Shown here one piece after another: positions 1 to 8,491 of a DNA stretch of 64,000 bases. The first letter of the stretch is position 1, and the number at the start of each line of letters is the position of its first letter. The notes under the pieces are model-generated. The model did no database searches, was not told the origin of the DNA, and worked only from the letters and a program-made list of their open reading frames with translations. Source of the stretch: Candidatus Gastranaerophilales bacterium (lineage in GTDB: Bacteria > Cyanobacteriota > Vampirovibrionia > Gastranaerophilales > Gastranaerophilaceae); contig CANQRH010000001.1 of NCBI GenBank assembly GCA_947626225.1, positions 124,001-188,000 on the forward strand, written 5' to 3'. The position numbers were made by a program, and so were the translations under genes.

Positions 1-959
1 TAATCTTCTTTAAATCCGAGATTTCTGTACATTCTTAATGCGCTGAAATTATTGGTTTCCGTTGTGGTATTAACTTCTATAATGGGTTTTTCGCCGTTAT
101 CCGCCCAATTAATAAGCTTCTGTACGGATTTTTTAAGCATATGTTTTGACAAACCCTTGCCCTGATGAACTTTCTTAATGGAAACAATAGGAATATTCGC
201 AATTCTGCCACCCGTAAGGTTCATAAAACAAAATCCTACGGGTTCATTCCCGTATAGAAGAACTGTTGTTGCTTCAGGCAAAAATTCGGCATACAAATCT
301 TTTACTATTTTGGTAATTATGTCTTTCGTACCTTCTATTGTGGTAAAACGCGGATCAAAAAGTGCGTCTGCACTTTCGGCAAAACCTTCCTGAACAATTT
401 CTACGGCATCATCAAAATATTTGTCATCCCATTGTGTCAATTCATAGTGAGCCGGAAGCGGAGAAAGTTCCGCCATATCCATAATTTCACGCGAATTTGT
501 TCCTGACATCAAAAATCTTAAAACAACGGTTCCGACAAATTTAAACCCGTAATTTGCTATATCACCGACCAAATCAGTCTGTGCACCGAGCATCGGATAG
601 CAGACAATTTTATCCGCTCTTTCGGATTTTGTAAATTCAAGAAATTTTTCCAAAAGATACATTGAGCGTTCGACTTTATTTTCCAATTTGTAAGAATGAA
701 TTATATTCAACTCAATCGCTTCCGAAATTGCAGTAGTGTAAACCAAAAAGCCCACGGGAGCCGATTTTTCAAATAATACAAGACATTCAATCAACTCTTT
801 TTCAACCGCTTCTACAAAATCTTCAAAACAAAGCGGTTCAAGTTCAAAGCAATATTCGGAAATTGCTCTTGTTCTGAAATCGTCATAAACAGGTGCAAAA
901 TTTTTGTAATCTTCTTTTGCTAAAACTCTTACTTCATATTTGTATTTTTCCGCAGACAT
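1..959 (-). CDS. GNAT-family N-acetyltransferase, C-terminus cut by window edge
   Basis: The frame opens with ATG at 959 (reads MSAEKYKYEVRVL) and stays open to base 1, so the C-terminus lies outside the window. The later part contains the acetyl-CoA binding signature of GNAT folds (HQGKGLSKHMLKKSV, about residue 275) preceded by a PVGFCFMNLTGG strand and followed by NNFSALRMYRNLGF, the typical GNAT C-terminal strand. The roughly 200 residues before it include a second weak GNAT-like half (VGFLVYTTAISEAI), suggesting a double-GNAT protein. The substrate cannot be predicted. It is the last gene of a minus-strand cluster, 10 bases downstream of ribBA, with a GGATTAGGAT ribosome-binding region before the ATG. 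Confidence 0.8.
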   Translation of the reverse strand, partial: MSAEKYKYEVRVLAKEDYKNFAPVYDDFRTRAISEYCFELEPLCFEDFVEAVEKELIECLVLFEKSAPVGFLVYTTAISEAIELNIIHSYKLENKVERSMYLLEKFLEFTKSERADKIVCYPMLGAQTDLVGDIANYGFKFVGTVVLRFLMSGTNSREIMDMAELSPLPAHYELTQWDDKYFDDAVEIVQEGFAESADALFDPRFTTIEGTKDIITKIVKDLYAEFLPEATTVLLYGNEPVGFCFMNLTGGRIANIPIVSIKKVHQGKGLSKHMLKKSVQKLINWADNGEKPIIEVNTTTETNNFSALRMYRNLGFKED

Positions 960-969
960 ATCCTAATCC

Positions 970-2178
970 CTATAACATATGATGCATTTTTTCTTTTTTT
1001 GTTTCCATATATCTTCTGTTATAACTGTTTATTTGAGGTTCTATTTTTACTATATCGTGAACCGTTAATCCATAACCGTTTAAACCGATAATTTTTTTCG
1101 GATTATTTGTAATTAAATTAAAATTATTAAATCCCAAATCCAAAATAACTTGAGCTCCGGTTCCGTAATCTCTCAAATCAGGCTTAAACCCGAGAGACAG
1201 ATTTGCTTCTACGGTATCCTGACCGCATTCCTGAAGCTTGTATGCCTTTATTTTATTTATAATTCCTATACCTCTGCCTTCGTGTCCTTTCATATAAATA
1301 AGAGCACCTTTTCCGTAGCTGTTAATCATTTCCAAAGCGGTATGAAGCTGGTAATTGCAATCGCATTTTAAGCTTCCGAAAATATCGCCCGTCAAACATT
1401 CGCTGTGAACTCTAATCAAAGGTATTTTATCCGATACGTCATTCTTAACGAGAGCAACGCATTCTTGTCCGGTCACATTGTTTACGTATCCGTAAATATC
1501 AAATTCTCCGAATTGAGTCGGCAGATGAGCTTCGGCTTCACGTGTAACGATTTTTTCCGATTTTAACCTGTATGCTATAAGCTGTGCAACCGAGATAAAT
1601 TTCAGTCCGTGTTTATCCGCAAATTCTCTTAATTCATCACGTTTTGCCATATGCCCGTCAGCGCTCATAACTTCGCACATAACCCCTGCAGGTGTCTGTC
1701 CGCATAATTTTGCCATATCAACAACGGCTTCCGTGTGTCCGGTTCTTGTCAAAACTCCGCCTTTTCTTGCAACACAAGGGAAAAGGTGCCCCGGACGGCG
1801 AAGATCTGAAGCTTGAGCATCATGTGCAAGGCAAACTTCGACCGTTTTTGCTCTGTCAAAAGCGGATATACCTGTTGTTACTCCGAATTTTTCATCCGCA
1901 TCAATTGAAACCGTAAATGCGGTTTTCATGCTTTCCGAATTTTGTTCAACCATTTGATGAAGGTTTAATTTTTCGGCAATTGTTGAATCAATTGCAAGAC
2001 AGATAAGCCCTTTTGCGTTTTCTGCGAGAAAGTTTATTACATCGGGAGTAACTTTTTCACCCGAACATATTATATCGCCTTCGTTTTCTCTGTCCTCATC
2101 ATCGGCAACAATTATCATTTTGCCGTTTTTAAAATCTTCTAATGCGTCTTCTATAGAGTCAAATTTAAAGTTTTCCAT
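970..2178 (-). CDS. ribBA: Bifunctional DHBP synthase / GTP cyclohydrolase II
   Basis: Cytoplasmic enzyme feeding both branches of riboflavin synthesis. The N-terminal half (about 1-200) is 3,4-dihydroxy-2-butanone-4-phosphate synthase with the acidic metal/substrate loop DDEDRENEGD at about residue 27. The C-terminal half (about 205-402) is GTP cyclohydrolase II, with zinc cysteines in CLTGDIFGSLKCDC, the catalytic region HEGRGIGIINK and RDYGTGAQ. The 402-aa length is normal for the fused enzyme. Its ATG directly follows the ribE stop codon, so the two are almost certainly co-transcribed and translationally coupled. No lumazine synthase (ribH) or deaminase/reductase (ribD) is visible in the window. 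Confidence 0.97.
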   Translation of the reverse strand: MENFKFDSIEDALEDFKNGKMIIVADDEDRENEGDIICSGEKVTPDVINFLAENAKGLICLAIDSTIAEKLNLHQMVEQNSESMKTAFTVSIDADEKFGVTTGISAFDRAKTVEVCLAHDAQASDLRRPGHLFPCVARKGGVLTRTGHTEAVVDMAKLCGQTPAGVMCEVMSADGHMAKRDELREFADKHGLKFISVAQLIAYRLKSEKIVTREAEAHLPTQFGEFDIYGYVNNVTGQECVALVKNDVSDKIPLIRVHSECLTGDIFGSLKCDCNYQLHTALEMINSYGKGALIYMKGHEGRGIGIINKIKAYKLQECGQDTVEANLSLGFKPDLRDYGTGAQVILDLGFNNFNLITNNPKKIIGLNGYGLTVHDIVKIEPQINSYNRRYMETKKEKMHHML

Positions 2179-2769
2179 TTACATAAATCCGTTTTCTTTC
2201 AAGAAATCTACAGTAATATTATTTTTCCGTGACAAAAATTTTTCAACATATCTTCCCGTAATATCGGTTTCAATATTTACAATATCACCTGATTTAAGAT
2301 ACTTAAAAGTTGTATTCTCAATAGTGTGAGGGATTAAGGCGGCAGTAAATATGTTTTTATCTGCACTTGCAACGGTTAGACTTACGCCGTTTATTGCAAT
2401 TGCGCCTTTATAAACCACATACTTTGAAAGTTCTTCGGGCAATTCAAATGTACTGTTTCCGAGATATTTTCCAGTGCCGTCAATGTGTCCTTGAACTGTA
2501 TGTCCGCCCATACGGGTTGTCGGAAGTAAAGCTCTTTCAAGGTTTACATAAGCCGAGGGTTTAAAACCTTTTGTAATATTAAGCGTTTCCGTGCTGACAT
2601 TTGTTATGAATGAGTTTTTATCAAAAGAAACCACGGTTTGACAACACCCGTCAACTGCAATGCTGTCGCCGATTTTGATATCTTCCAAAACTTTGGAACA
2701 CTCAATTACAAGTTTTTTACCGTCAAAACTTTTAATCTGCCCGATTTCTTCCGTAATCCCTGTAAACAT
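2179..2769 (-). CDS. ribE: Riboflavin synthase, alpha chain
   Basis: Catalyses dismutation of two 6,7-dimethyl-8-ribityllumazine molecules to riboflavin. The 196-aa protein has the diagnostic N-terminus MFTGITEEIG and two lumazine-binding barrels. Repeat 1 contains IAVDGCCQTVV and GGHTVQGHIDGTG; repeat 2 contains IAINGVSLTVAS and FTAALIPHT. Length is typical (about 200 aa). It lies 27 bases downstream of speE and abuts ribBA with no gap. The 27-base leader is too short for an FMN riboswitch, so the cluster is presumably transcribed from upstream of speE. Little Shine-Dalgarno is visible before the ATG. Confidence 0.96.
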   Translation of the reverse strand: MFTGITEEIGQIKSFDGKKLVIECSKVLEDIKIGDSIAVDGCCQTVVSFDKNSFITNVSTETLNITKGFKPSAYVNLERALLPTTRMGGHTVQGHIDGTGKYLGNSTFELPEELSKYVVYKGAIAINGVSLTVASADKNIFTAALIPHTIENTTFKYLKSGDIVNIETDITGRYVEKFLSRKNNITVDFLKENGFM

Positions 2770-2796
2770 ACTTTAATTTTAACATGAAAAAATATT

Positions 2797-3648
2797 TTAC
2801 AGTAAATCTTTCAAATAATTCGGCAGTGCAAAACGTGCATTATGGTAATCTTTATTGTAAATCTTGCAGGTTTTTAAAATATCCTGATACCTGTCATCTG
2901 CAAAGTAAGACAGAGGTTTTACCGATTGCGAGCAAAAAGCCCATGCCCAATATCCGCCCGGATAAGTCGGAATATTGGATGTAAATGTCGAACATATCGA
3001 AAAAACTTTTTTCAACAGATTGTACATTTTTTTGATTTCTTCTTTGTTTACAAACGGACTTTCGGATTGCGCGCACACAATTCCGTCCTGTTTAAGCGAG
3101 TTTTTAACGTTTGTATAAAATTCTTCGGTAAACAAACCTTCTCCCGGTCCCATCGGATCGGTTGAATCAATTAAAACAATATCATATTCATTCTTTTTAT
3201 CCTTGATAAATTCAATGGCATCTTCCACCTTTATTTCAACACGATTGTCGGAAAGTCCGCATGAAATTGTCGGTAAAAACTCTTTGCAGGCATCAATTAC
3301 CATTGAATCAATTTCACAGAGAACAACTTTTTTAACGGTTTTATGTTTGAGAACTTCTCTTACCGTACCGCCGTCACCTCCGCCAATAACCAGAACACTT
3401 TCGGGGTTTTTGTGGTGCATCATCGGAATATGCGATATCATTTCATGATAGTGATATTCATCACCTTCCGTAGTCATCATTAAATCATCAAGAGTCAAGA
3501 CTCTGCCTAAGGATGAATCTGTTTCAAAAATTTCAACCTTTTGAAAATCCGACTGTTTTGAAAATAAAACTTTTCCTGCTTTAATTGCTACTCCGAATCC
3601 TGCAGGGGTAATTTCGTGATAATATCCGTTTTCAATTCCGTTTTTCAT
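2797..3648 (-). CDS. speE: Spermidine synthase (polyamine aminopropyltransferase)
   Basis: Transfers the aminopropyl group of decarboxylated SAM to putrescine to make spermidine. The 283-aa protein has the family start region GYYHEITPAGFGVAIKAG, the SAM-binding loop VIGGGDGGTVREVLKH (about residue 80) and the catalytic DSTDPMGPGEGLF. The start is placed at 3648 because AAAGGAG sits about 10 bases upstream; a longer frame from 3705 would add 19 residues that are not family-like. First gene of the apparent speE-ribE-ribBA-GNAT transcription unit. No SAM decarboxylase is seen in the window. Confidence 0.95.
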   Translation of the reverse strand: MKNGIENGYYHEITPAGFGVAIKAGKVLFSKQSDFQKVEIFETDSSLGRVLTLDDLMMTTEGDEYHYHEMISHIPMMHHKNPESVLVIGGGDGGTVREVLKHKTVKKVVLCEIDSMVIDACKEFLPTISCGLSDNRVEIKVEDAIEFIKDKKNEYDIVLIDSTDPMGPGEGLFTEEFYTNVKNSLKQDGIVCAQSESPFVNKEEIKKMYNLLKKVFSICSTFTSNIPTYPGGYWAWAFCSQSVKPLSYFADDRYQDILKTCKIYNKDYHNARFALPNYLKDLL

Positions 3649-3780
3649 TATTGTTTTTTCTCCTTTATGAAGAATCATACTATAAAAACATTTTGATAAC
3701 ATCAAAATTTCCGCCTGCTTGAGAGCGGGATAAAAATTTTTGCGGAAAATTCGTTAAGTACACATTATAAAAAGTCTTTT

Positions 3781-3877
3781 GAACATTTTCACAAAGGGAT
3801 GAGCGGCTTCGCCATAGCTACAATCATGATATAGGAAATCACATGAACATTTACACAGTGGGGAGGGCGGCTTCGCC
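3781..3877. repeat. Two degenerate copies of a 33-base unit at the 3' end of the HIT gene
   Basis: Bases 3781-3813 and 3845-3877 match at about 27 of 33 positions (both begin GAACATTT and end CGGCTTCGCC). The second copy forms the last codons of the HIT gene and its stop; the first lies just downstream. This looks like a local duplication of the gene's tail or a short dispersed repeat. Confidence 0.6.
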
Positions 3878-4177
3878 GCCGAGTATATGCACGTGAAGGT
3901 GAAACACTTCCTGTCCCGCTTCTTTTCCTGTATTAATCAATGTTTTATACGATTTTAAGCCGATTTTTTTAGTTGTTTCTTTTACTGCATATAAAAGTTC
4001 ACCCAGCAAATTTTTGTCCTCGAGTTCGTTTAATGATTCAACATGAACTTTTGGCACTACAAGAAGATGCACGGGCGCTTTTGGATTTATATCCTTAAAC
4101 ACTGCCACATAATCGTTTTCATAAACGAATTCCGTGTTAAAATCACCGTTAATTATTTTGCAAAATATACAATCCAT
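3851..4177 (-). CDS. HIT-family nucleotide-binding hydrolase
   Basis: Small histidine-triad protein of the HinT/Hit branch, which hydrolyses nucleoside phosphoramidates or related dinucleotides. The N-terminus MDCIFCKIINGD carries the Cys pair typical of bacterial HIT proteins, and the triad motif is HLHVHILGG near the C-terminus. The protein has 108 aa and ends GGEAALPTV, while relatives often end in a WPPG-like tail. The last codons lie in a short repeat, so the original C-terminus may have been replaced. AAGG lies about 9 bases before the start. Divergent from the beta-lactamase-fold gene. Confidence 0.93.
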   Translation of the reverse strand: MDCIFCKIINGDFNTEFVYENDYVAVFKDINPKAPVHLLVVPKVHVESLNELEDKNLLGELLYAVKETTKKIGLKSYKTLINTGKEAGQEVFHLHVHILGGEAALPTV

Positions 4178-4226
4178 CTTTTCTTACCTTTCGTGTTTAA
4201 TTATAACTTAAAAAAATGTAACTTTT

Positions 4227-4255
4227 TTGTCTTTTGTATTTATGTAAAGTATAAT
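4227..4255 (+). promoter_or_regulatory. Sigma-70-type promoter of the beta-lactamase-fold/ldpA operon
   Basis: TTGTCT at 4227-4232 and a perfect TATAAT at 4250-4255, separated by 17 bases, 22 bases before the GTG start at 4277. Confidence 0.7.
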
Positions 4256-4276
4256 AGAATCGGGAGGAAGAATAGA

Positions 4277-5422
4277 GTGCCGAAATTGGCTCAACGATAT
4301 GAATATCGCGAATACCCCTTGCACACGGTTTATTCGAAACCGCCCGTTACTCCTGCGGTACGAAGAACGGTTGATTCAAAAAAAGTGGCAAGAAATTATC
4401 TTATTCACAGGATTATTTCCGTTTCCGTTGTAACATTTTTAGGGTTGAGCATTCTGCCTTACGGGTTTAATAAAGTTACAAAAATGATTTTTAATCCCAC
4501 CCCGTATAAATCCGTAAAAGCGGATTATGCACAGCTTCGCTTTCCTACGGTAAATTATTTGTCAAACGATTGGTTTATGGGACAAAGAGCTTTAAGAAGT
4601 GCTGAAGTGAAAAAACCTCAAATGATGACTATTACGGAAGGAAACGAGCTTACCGGATTGGAAAACAGTCTTAAAAATCTTGCATCGCTTTACCCTTCGG
4701 TACATCCTTCAATTTATGTCTGGGAATATGACAGTCAAAATTATGCCGCATTGAACGCGGATGAAGTATTTCCCGTTGCAAGTATAATAAAACTCCCGGT
4801 ACTTATAAATCTTTTCAGATCAATTGAAATAAACCAACTGTCACTGAATGATACAATGCCTCTTACGGAATATTACAGAACTGAAGGCTCGGGTAATTTA
4901 CAGTTTAAAGCACATAACTCCCAATACAGTATTGACGATTTGGCTCGTGTAATGATTACCGATTCGGATAACTCAGCAACAAATATGCTTATATCAAAGC
5001 TGGGTTCAATGACGGATGTAAATTCCGCAATAAGACAGTGGGGGTTAAAGCATACTTATATTCAAACTTGGCTTCCCGATTTGGGCGGAACAAATCATTC
5101 AACCGCGCGTGATATGGCACGTATTTTATACAATATTGATAATCCTGACTTTCTCGGTACAAGTTCAAGAGAAAAAATCTTTGATTATATGGGACATGTT
5201 CACAATAACCGCTTAATTTCCGCAGGATTACCTCAAAATGCCGAATTCCTGCACAAAACCGGTGACATAGGCAAAATGCTCGGTGATGCAGGTATTGTAT
5301 TTGCTCCGAACGGCAAAAAATATATTGTGGTTATTTTTGCAAAACGTCCGCACAATTCCGTACTCGGAAAAGAATTTATCGTAAAAGCTTCCGAAATAAT
5401 TTATAACAGTTTGGTGCAATAA
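4277..5422 (+). CDS. Membrane-anchored serine hydrolase of the class A beta-lactamase fold
   Basis: The 381-aa protein has a cytoplasmic stretch of about 42 residues, one membrane segment (about 44-64, IISVSVVTFLGLSILPYGF) and an extracytoplasmic beta-lactamase/PBP-like domain. The nucleophile motif SIIK is at about 169-172, SDN at 230-232 and KTG at 327-329. The omega-loop region reads LPDLGGTN and lacks the deacylating Glu of the ExxLN motif of true class A enzymes, so a peptidoglycan or esterase role is as likely as penicillin hydrolysis. GTG at 4277 is chosen because GGGAGG precedes it and a promoter ends at 4255; the longer frame from 4043 would run back over the promoter. It abuts ldpA with no gap. 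Confidence 0.85.
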   Translation: MPKLAQRYEYREYPLHTVYSKPPVTPAVRRTVDSKKVARNYLIHRIISVSVVTFLGLSILPYGFNKVTKMIFNPTPYKSVKADYAQLRFPTVNYLSNDWFMGQRALRSAEVKKPQMMTITEGNELTGLENSLKNLASLYPSVHPSIYVWEYDSQNYAALNADEVFPVASIIKLPVLINLFRSIEINQLSLNDTMPLTEYYRTEGSGNLQFKAHNSQYSIDDLARVMITDSDNSATNMLISKLGSMTDVNSAIRQWGLKHTYIQTWLPDLGGTNHSTARDMARILYNIDNPDFLGTSSREKIFDYMGHVHNNRLISAGLPQNAEFLHKTGDIGKMLGDAGIVFAPNGKKYIVVIFAKRPHNSVLGKEFIVKASEIIYNSLVQ

Positions 5423-6358
5423 ATGTTGAAAAATTTATTGGAAAGCGGAAAATGTTTTAAACTTGTCTGCGGAGCGGGCAATGAAGATTCAACCGAAGTT
5501 GAAAAATTGGTTAAACTCTATTCTCAAGCGGGATGCAAGTTTTTTGATTTATCGGCAAAACCCGAAATTGTCGATTCCGCTAAAAAAGCTCTTGAGGGCA
5601 GAGAAGGATATCTGTGTGTCAGTGTGGGAATAAAAGGTGATCCGCATATCAGAAAAGCCGAAATTGATTATCATAAATGTAAAAGCTGTTATAAATGCGA
5701 AGAAATATGTCCTCAAAAAACTATTTTTAATTGCAAAGTTAAAAAATCAAGGTGCATCGGATGCGGAAAATGTTTTTCCGTATGTTCTTACGGTGCGGTT
5801 TCTTTTATTGAAGAAAACAAAAGGTTAGATGAAATTTTACCGCCTTTGATTGAGAAGGGAATTGATTGTATTGAACTTCATGCGATGAATAAAGAAGATG
5901 AAGAAGTTTTTGAAAAGTGGGATTATATAAATTCCGTTTATAACGGATTTTTGAGTATATGTACTGCCCGTGCAAATTTGTCAGAGCATTCAATGATTGA
6001 GCGTATAAAAAAAATGATATCTTCCCGAGCGGAATATACAACGATAGTTCAGGCTGACGGTTTTCCGATGAGCGGAAGCCGGGACGATTTTAAAACAACT
6101 TTGCAAGCCGTATCAACGGCAGAAATCGTTCAAAATGCGAAGCTTCCGGTTTATGTAATGCTTTCGGGCGGAACGAATTTAAAAACAGCAGAGCTTGCCA
6201 AAATGTGTTCCATAAATTATAACGGTATAGCAATCGGAACTTTTGCAAGAAAAATCATTAGCAGATATATTGAAAGAGCTGATTTTTTAACAAACGAAAG
6301 AGTATTTTCCGAAGCTTTAAAAATCGCTGAAACACTTGTCAACAGCACAATACTTTAG
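5423..6358 (+). CDS. ldpA: LdpA-like iron-sulfur protein
   Basis: The 311-aa protein opens with a region like the cyanobacterial circadian-input protein LdpA (GKCFKLVCGAGNEDSTEV, QAGCKFFDLSAKPEIV). It then carries two 4Fe-4S motifs: CKSCYKCEEICP (about 86-97) and CIGCGKCFSVC (about 111-121). The C-terminal half has a barrel-like pattern (QADGFPMSG, VMLSGGTNLKTAELAKM, GIAIGTFARK). In cyanobacteria LdpA senses redox state for the Kai clock; no kai gene is visible here, so the role must differ or be more general. ATG directly follows the stop of the preceding gene. The stop overlaps that of the convergent gene at 6355 by 4 bases. Family assignment is by recognition, not alignment. Confidence 0.78.
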   Translation: MLKNLLESGKCFKLVCGAGNEDSTEVEKLVKLYSQAGCKFFDLSAKPEIVDSAKKALEGREGYLCVSVGIKGDPHIRKAEIDYHKCKSCYKCEEICPQKTIFNCKVKKSRCIGCGKCFSVCSYGAVSFIEENKRLDEILPPLIEKGIDCIELHAMNKEDEEVFEKWDYINSVYNGFLSICTARANLSEHSMIERIKKMISSRAEYTTIVQADGFPMSGSRDDFKTTLQAVSTAEIVQNAKLPVYVMLSGGTNLKTAELAKMCSINYNGIAIGTFARKIISRYIERADFLTNERVFSEALKIAETLVNSTIL

Positions 6359-6729
6359 TGTCGTTCAATGTTTGTTTCGTATAGTAAAAACTCTCTTTTA
6401 CTCTTATAAAGTTCGTTTTTATTATTTTCTGAAGCAGTTAATTGTGCATAGCAGGCATATTTGCTTTCATCTGTCAGTTCATTACAGGTTTTGAGATATT
6501 TTTCAAAACTTTCACGTCTTTGTGCCCAGTAATTCTTTTTTGCACGTTCAGCTTTTACAAAACTCAAGTAATTAAATACGTCATTGCTCTGTTTATACAC
6601 AGCGTTTTCATATCCTGCTTCGCAAAAATCTTTCCATTCCGGAGCTTTTGGATAATCCGCAAGTAAAACATCATCCGCAAATACGGGTGTACTAACCACT
6701 AATGCAATTAAAATAATTAATCTTTTCAT
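6355..6729 (-). CDS. Small secreted protein of unknown function
   Basis: The 124-aa protein has a clear Sec signal peptide (MKRLIILIALVVSTPVFADD, cleavage after FA), leaving about 105 mature residues rich in Lys, Glu and Tyr. Three Cys in the mature part (ASP..FCEAGY, KTCNEL, YACYAQ) could form a disulfide in the envelope. The start codon overlaps the stop of the acyl ligase upstream (ATGA), so the two are translationally coupled. I do not recognise the family. It may be an envelope accessory factor, but nothing in the sequence shows this. Confidence 0.75.
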   Translation of the reverse strand: MKRLIILIALVVSTPVFADDVLLADYPKAPEWKDFCEAGYENAVYKQSNDVFNYLSFVKAERAKKNYWAQRRESFEKYLKTCNELTDESKYACYAQLTASENNKNELYKSKREFLLYETNIERH

Positions 6730-8399
6730 ACGGTCACCAACTGTTTAACTTCTTTTCTCTTAACTTTATTAGTTGCTGTTTTCGGTAAAGCCTCTTTTCT
6801 TACAACTATGTTGATAGGACGCTTATATGCCGTCAGACGCTGGGAAAGTTTTTTAACTTCATCTCTGACAAGTTTTTCAACCGTTTCCCAATCATATTTT
6901 GATGTAACTTCTTCTGTAGGAACAATAACTGCGGTAATTTCTTCCGTACCGTCTTTTGAACCGAAAGTTCTTGAAGTGCCGAGGATACAAACTTCGGAAA
7001 AATAAGAACTCTTTTCAAGAACGGATTCCACTTCTTCGGGGAAAACTTTTTTACCGCCCGAAAGTACAATCATATTTTTAATTCTTCCGGTTATATAAAT
7101 ATGTCCGCCGTTTTTAATTTCTGCTATGTCGCCTGTATGAAGCCATCCGTCAGGTTCAATTACTTCCGCCGTTAATTCGGGTTGATTATGATAACCTTTC
7201 ATAACGGCAGGTCCTTTAAGCATTAATTCACCCGTATCGGGATCGGTTTTGTATTCATAACTTTTTAACGCATGTCCGACAGATGCAATATCGCCGATTC
7301 TGTCAACATTTATTGATGCAACGGGGCTGACTTCCGATAAGCCGTATCCCTGATATACATGAATTCCTATTCTTTCAAAAAATTCACCTACCGCCAAATC
7401 TAACGGTGCTCCGCCTGATATGCAGCCCATGAATTTTCCGCCGAATTTTGCATGTACTTTTTTGAACATCCATTTTTTTAATCTGTATGAAGGTACAAAT
7501 TTTGCCAAATTAAATTTGAAATCAAACCATAATTTTTCACTTGGTGTCCAATTATTCATATCGGCTTCAATTGTGGTTTTTAAGAGTTTCAAAAATGCAG
7601 GTACAACAATCATAAATTGAACACGTTTTTCTCTCATTATGCTCAAAATATCTTTAGGTTTTAAACTCTGCGTATAATAAATTGAACATCCGAAATTTAA
7701 GAAAGTGGCAAATCCCACCGTCATTTCAAATAAATGGTTCATTGGCAGAATTGAAAGCAGATTGATATTTTTGAAAGGCAAAATTTTATCCAGTGCATAT
7801 TTCAAATCATCAAGCTGCGAGAGCATGTTTGAAAAAGTTGTTTCAACGCCTTTAGGTTTTCCCGTTGTTCCGGAAGTGTAGATATAAAAACAGGTTGATT
7901 TGGAACTTCTTACTCTCCACTTGGTTTCATAATTGTCGGGAAGCTGGTAAATACTTGTATATTCAATATTATGATAAGCTTCATCCATAACGAGAATATG
8001 TTTAAGCGAATCAATTTCTTCTCTGAGGAATTTTGCCATCTCAAGGTGTTTACGTGAGACAAGAATAACCGTAGGTTCACAGTCGGACAGGATAGATTTC
8101 AATTCATATTTGGTAAGTTTTACATCCAGAGGAACCGTAATCATCCCTGATATAATTGATGCGAAAACGCAAGCACCGTATTCCGGTTTGGATTCGGACA
8201 AGATCGCCAGTCTGTCGCCTTTTTCTACTTTCAAATCATTAATAAGATAGCAGGCAAGCTTTCTTGTGAGAAAACTTATTCCCCCGTAAGTAAGCTCTTT
8301 CCATCCGTACTGGTTTTTCATACCCAAAGCCACTCTTTCGGAATACTTATCCGTTCTCTCTTGTAACAATGTTAAAATACTCTGTTTCTTAAATTCCAT
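6726..8399 (-). CDS. AMP-forming acyl-CoA/acyl-ACP synthetase
   Basis: A 557-aa adenylate-forming enzyme that activates carboxylic acids (probably fatty acids) via an acyl-AMP. The P-loop-like A3 motif is YTSGTTGKPKGVE (about 172), followed by YQGYGLSEVSPVASIN, the hinge TGDIAEIKNGGHIYITGR and the NMIVLSGGKKVFPEEVE motif near the C-terminal lid. It lies in the long-chain fatty-acid ligase branch (FadD/AasS-like). A lone ligase next to a secreted protein and away from fad genes suggests recycling of exogenous or membrane-derived fatty acids rather than beta-oxidation; that is inference. Confidence 0.92.
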   Translation of the reverse strand: MEFKKQSILTLLQERTDKYSERVALGMKNQYGWKELTYGGISFLTRKLACYLINDLKVEKGDRLAILSESKPEYGACVFASIISGMITVPLDVKLTKYELKSILSDCEPTVILVSRKHLEMAKFLREEIDSLKHILVMDEAYHNIEYTSIYQLPDNYETKWRVRSSKSTCFYIYTSGTTGKPKGVETTFSNMLSQLDDLKYALDKILPFKNINLLSILPMNHLFEMTVGFATFLNFGCSIYYTQSLKPKDILSIMREKRVQFMIVVPAFLKLLKTTIEADMNNWTPSEKLWFDFKFNLAKFVPSYRLKKWMFKKVHAKFGGKFMGCISGGAPLDLAVGEFFERIGIHVYQGYGLSEVSPVASINVDRIGDIASVGHALKSYEYKTDPDTGELMLKGPAVMKGYHNQPELTAEVIEPDGWLHTGDIAEIKNGGHIYITGRIKNMIVLSGGKKVFPEEVESVLEKSSYFSEVCILGTSRTFGSKDGTEEITAVIVPTEEVTSKYDWETVEKLVRDEVKKLSQRLTAYKRPINIVVRKEALPKTATNKVKRKEVKQLVTV

Positions 8400-8491
8400 A
8401 CAATACTCCTCGTTCTAAAAGAATAATATTTATTAATCCGAAAGTCAAGAGTATTAAGTATTTTTGTATTATAATTAATTCAGAGGTAAGA

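Noticed and set aside
2770-2796. FMN riboswitch before the riboflavin genes
   Set aside because: Only 27 bases separate speE and ribE and no RFN-type helices are possible.
4043-4276. N-terminal extension of the beta-lactamase-fold gene
   Set aside because: It would overlap the divergent HIT gene and the promoter at 4227-4255, and a good ribosome-binding site supports GTG 4277.
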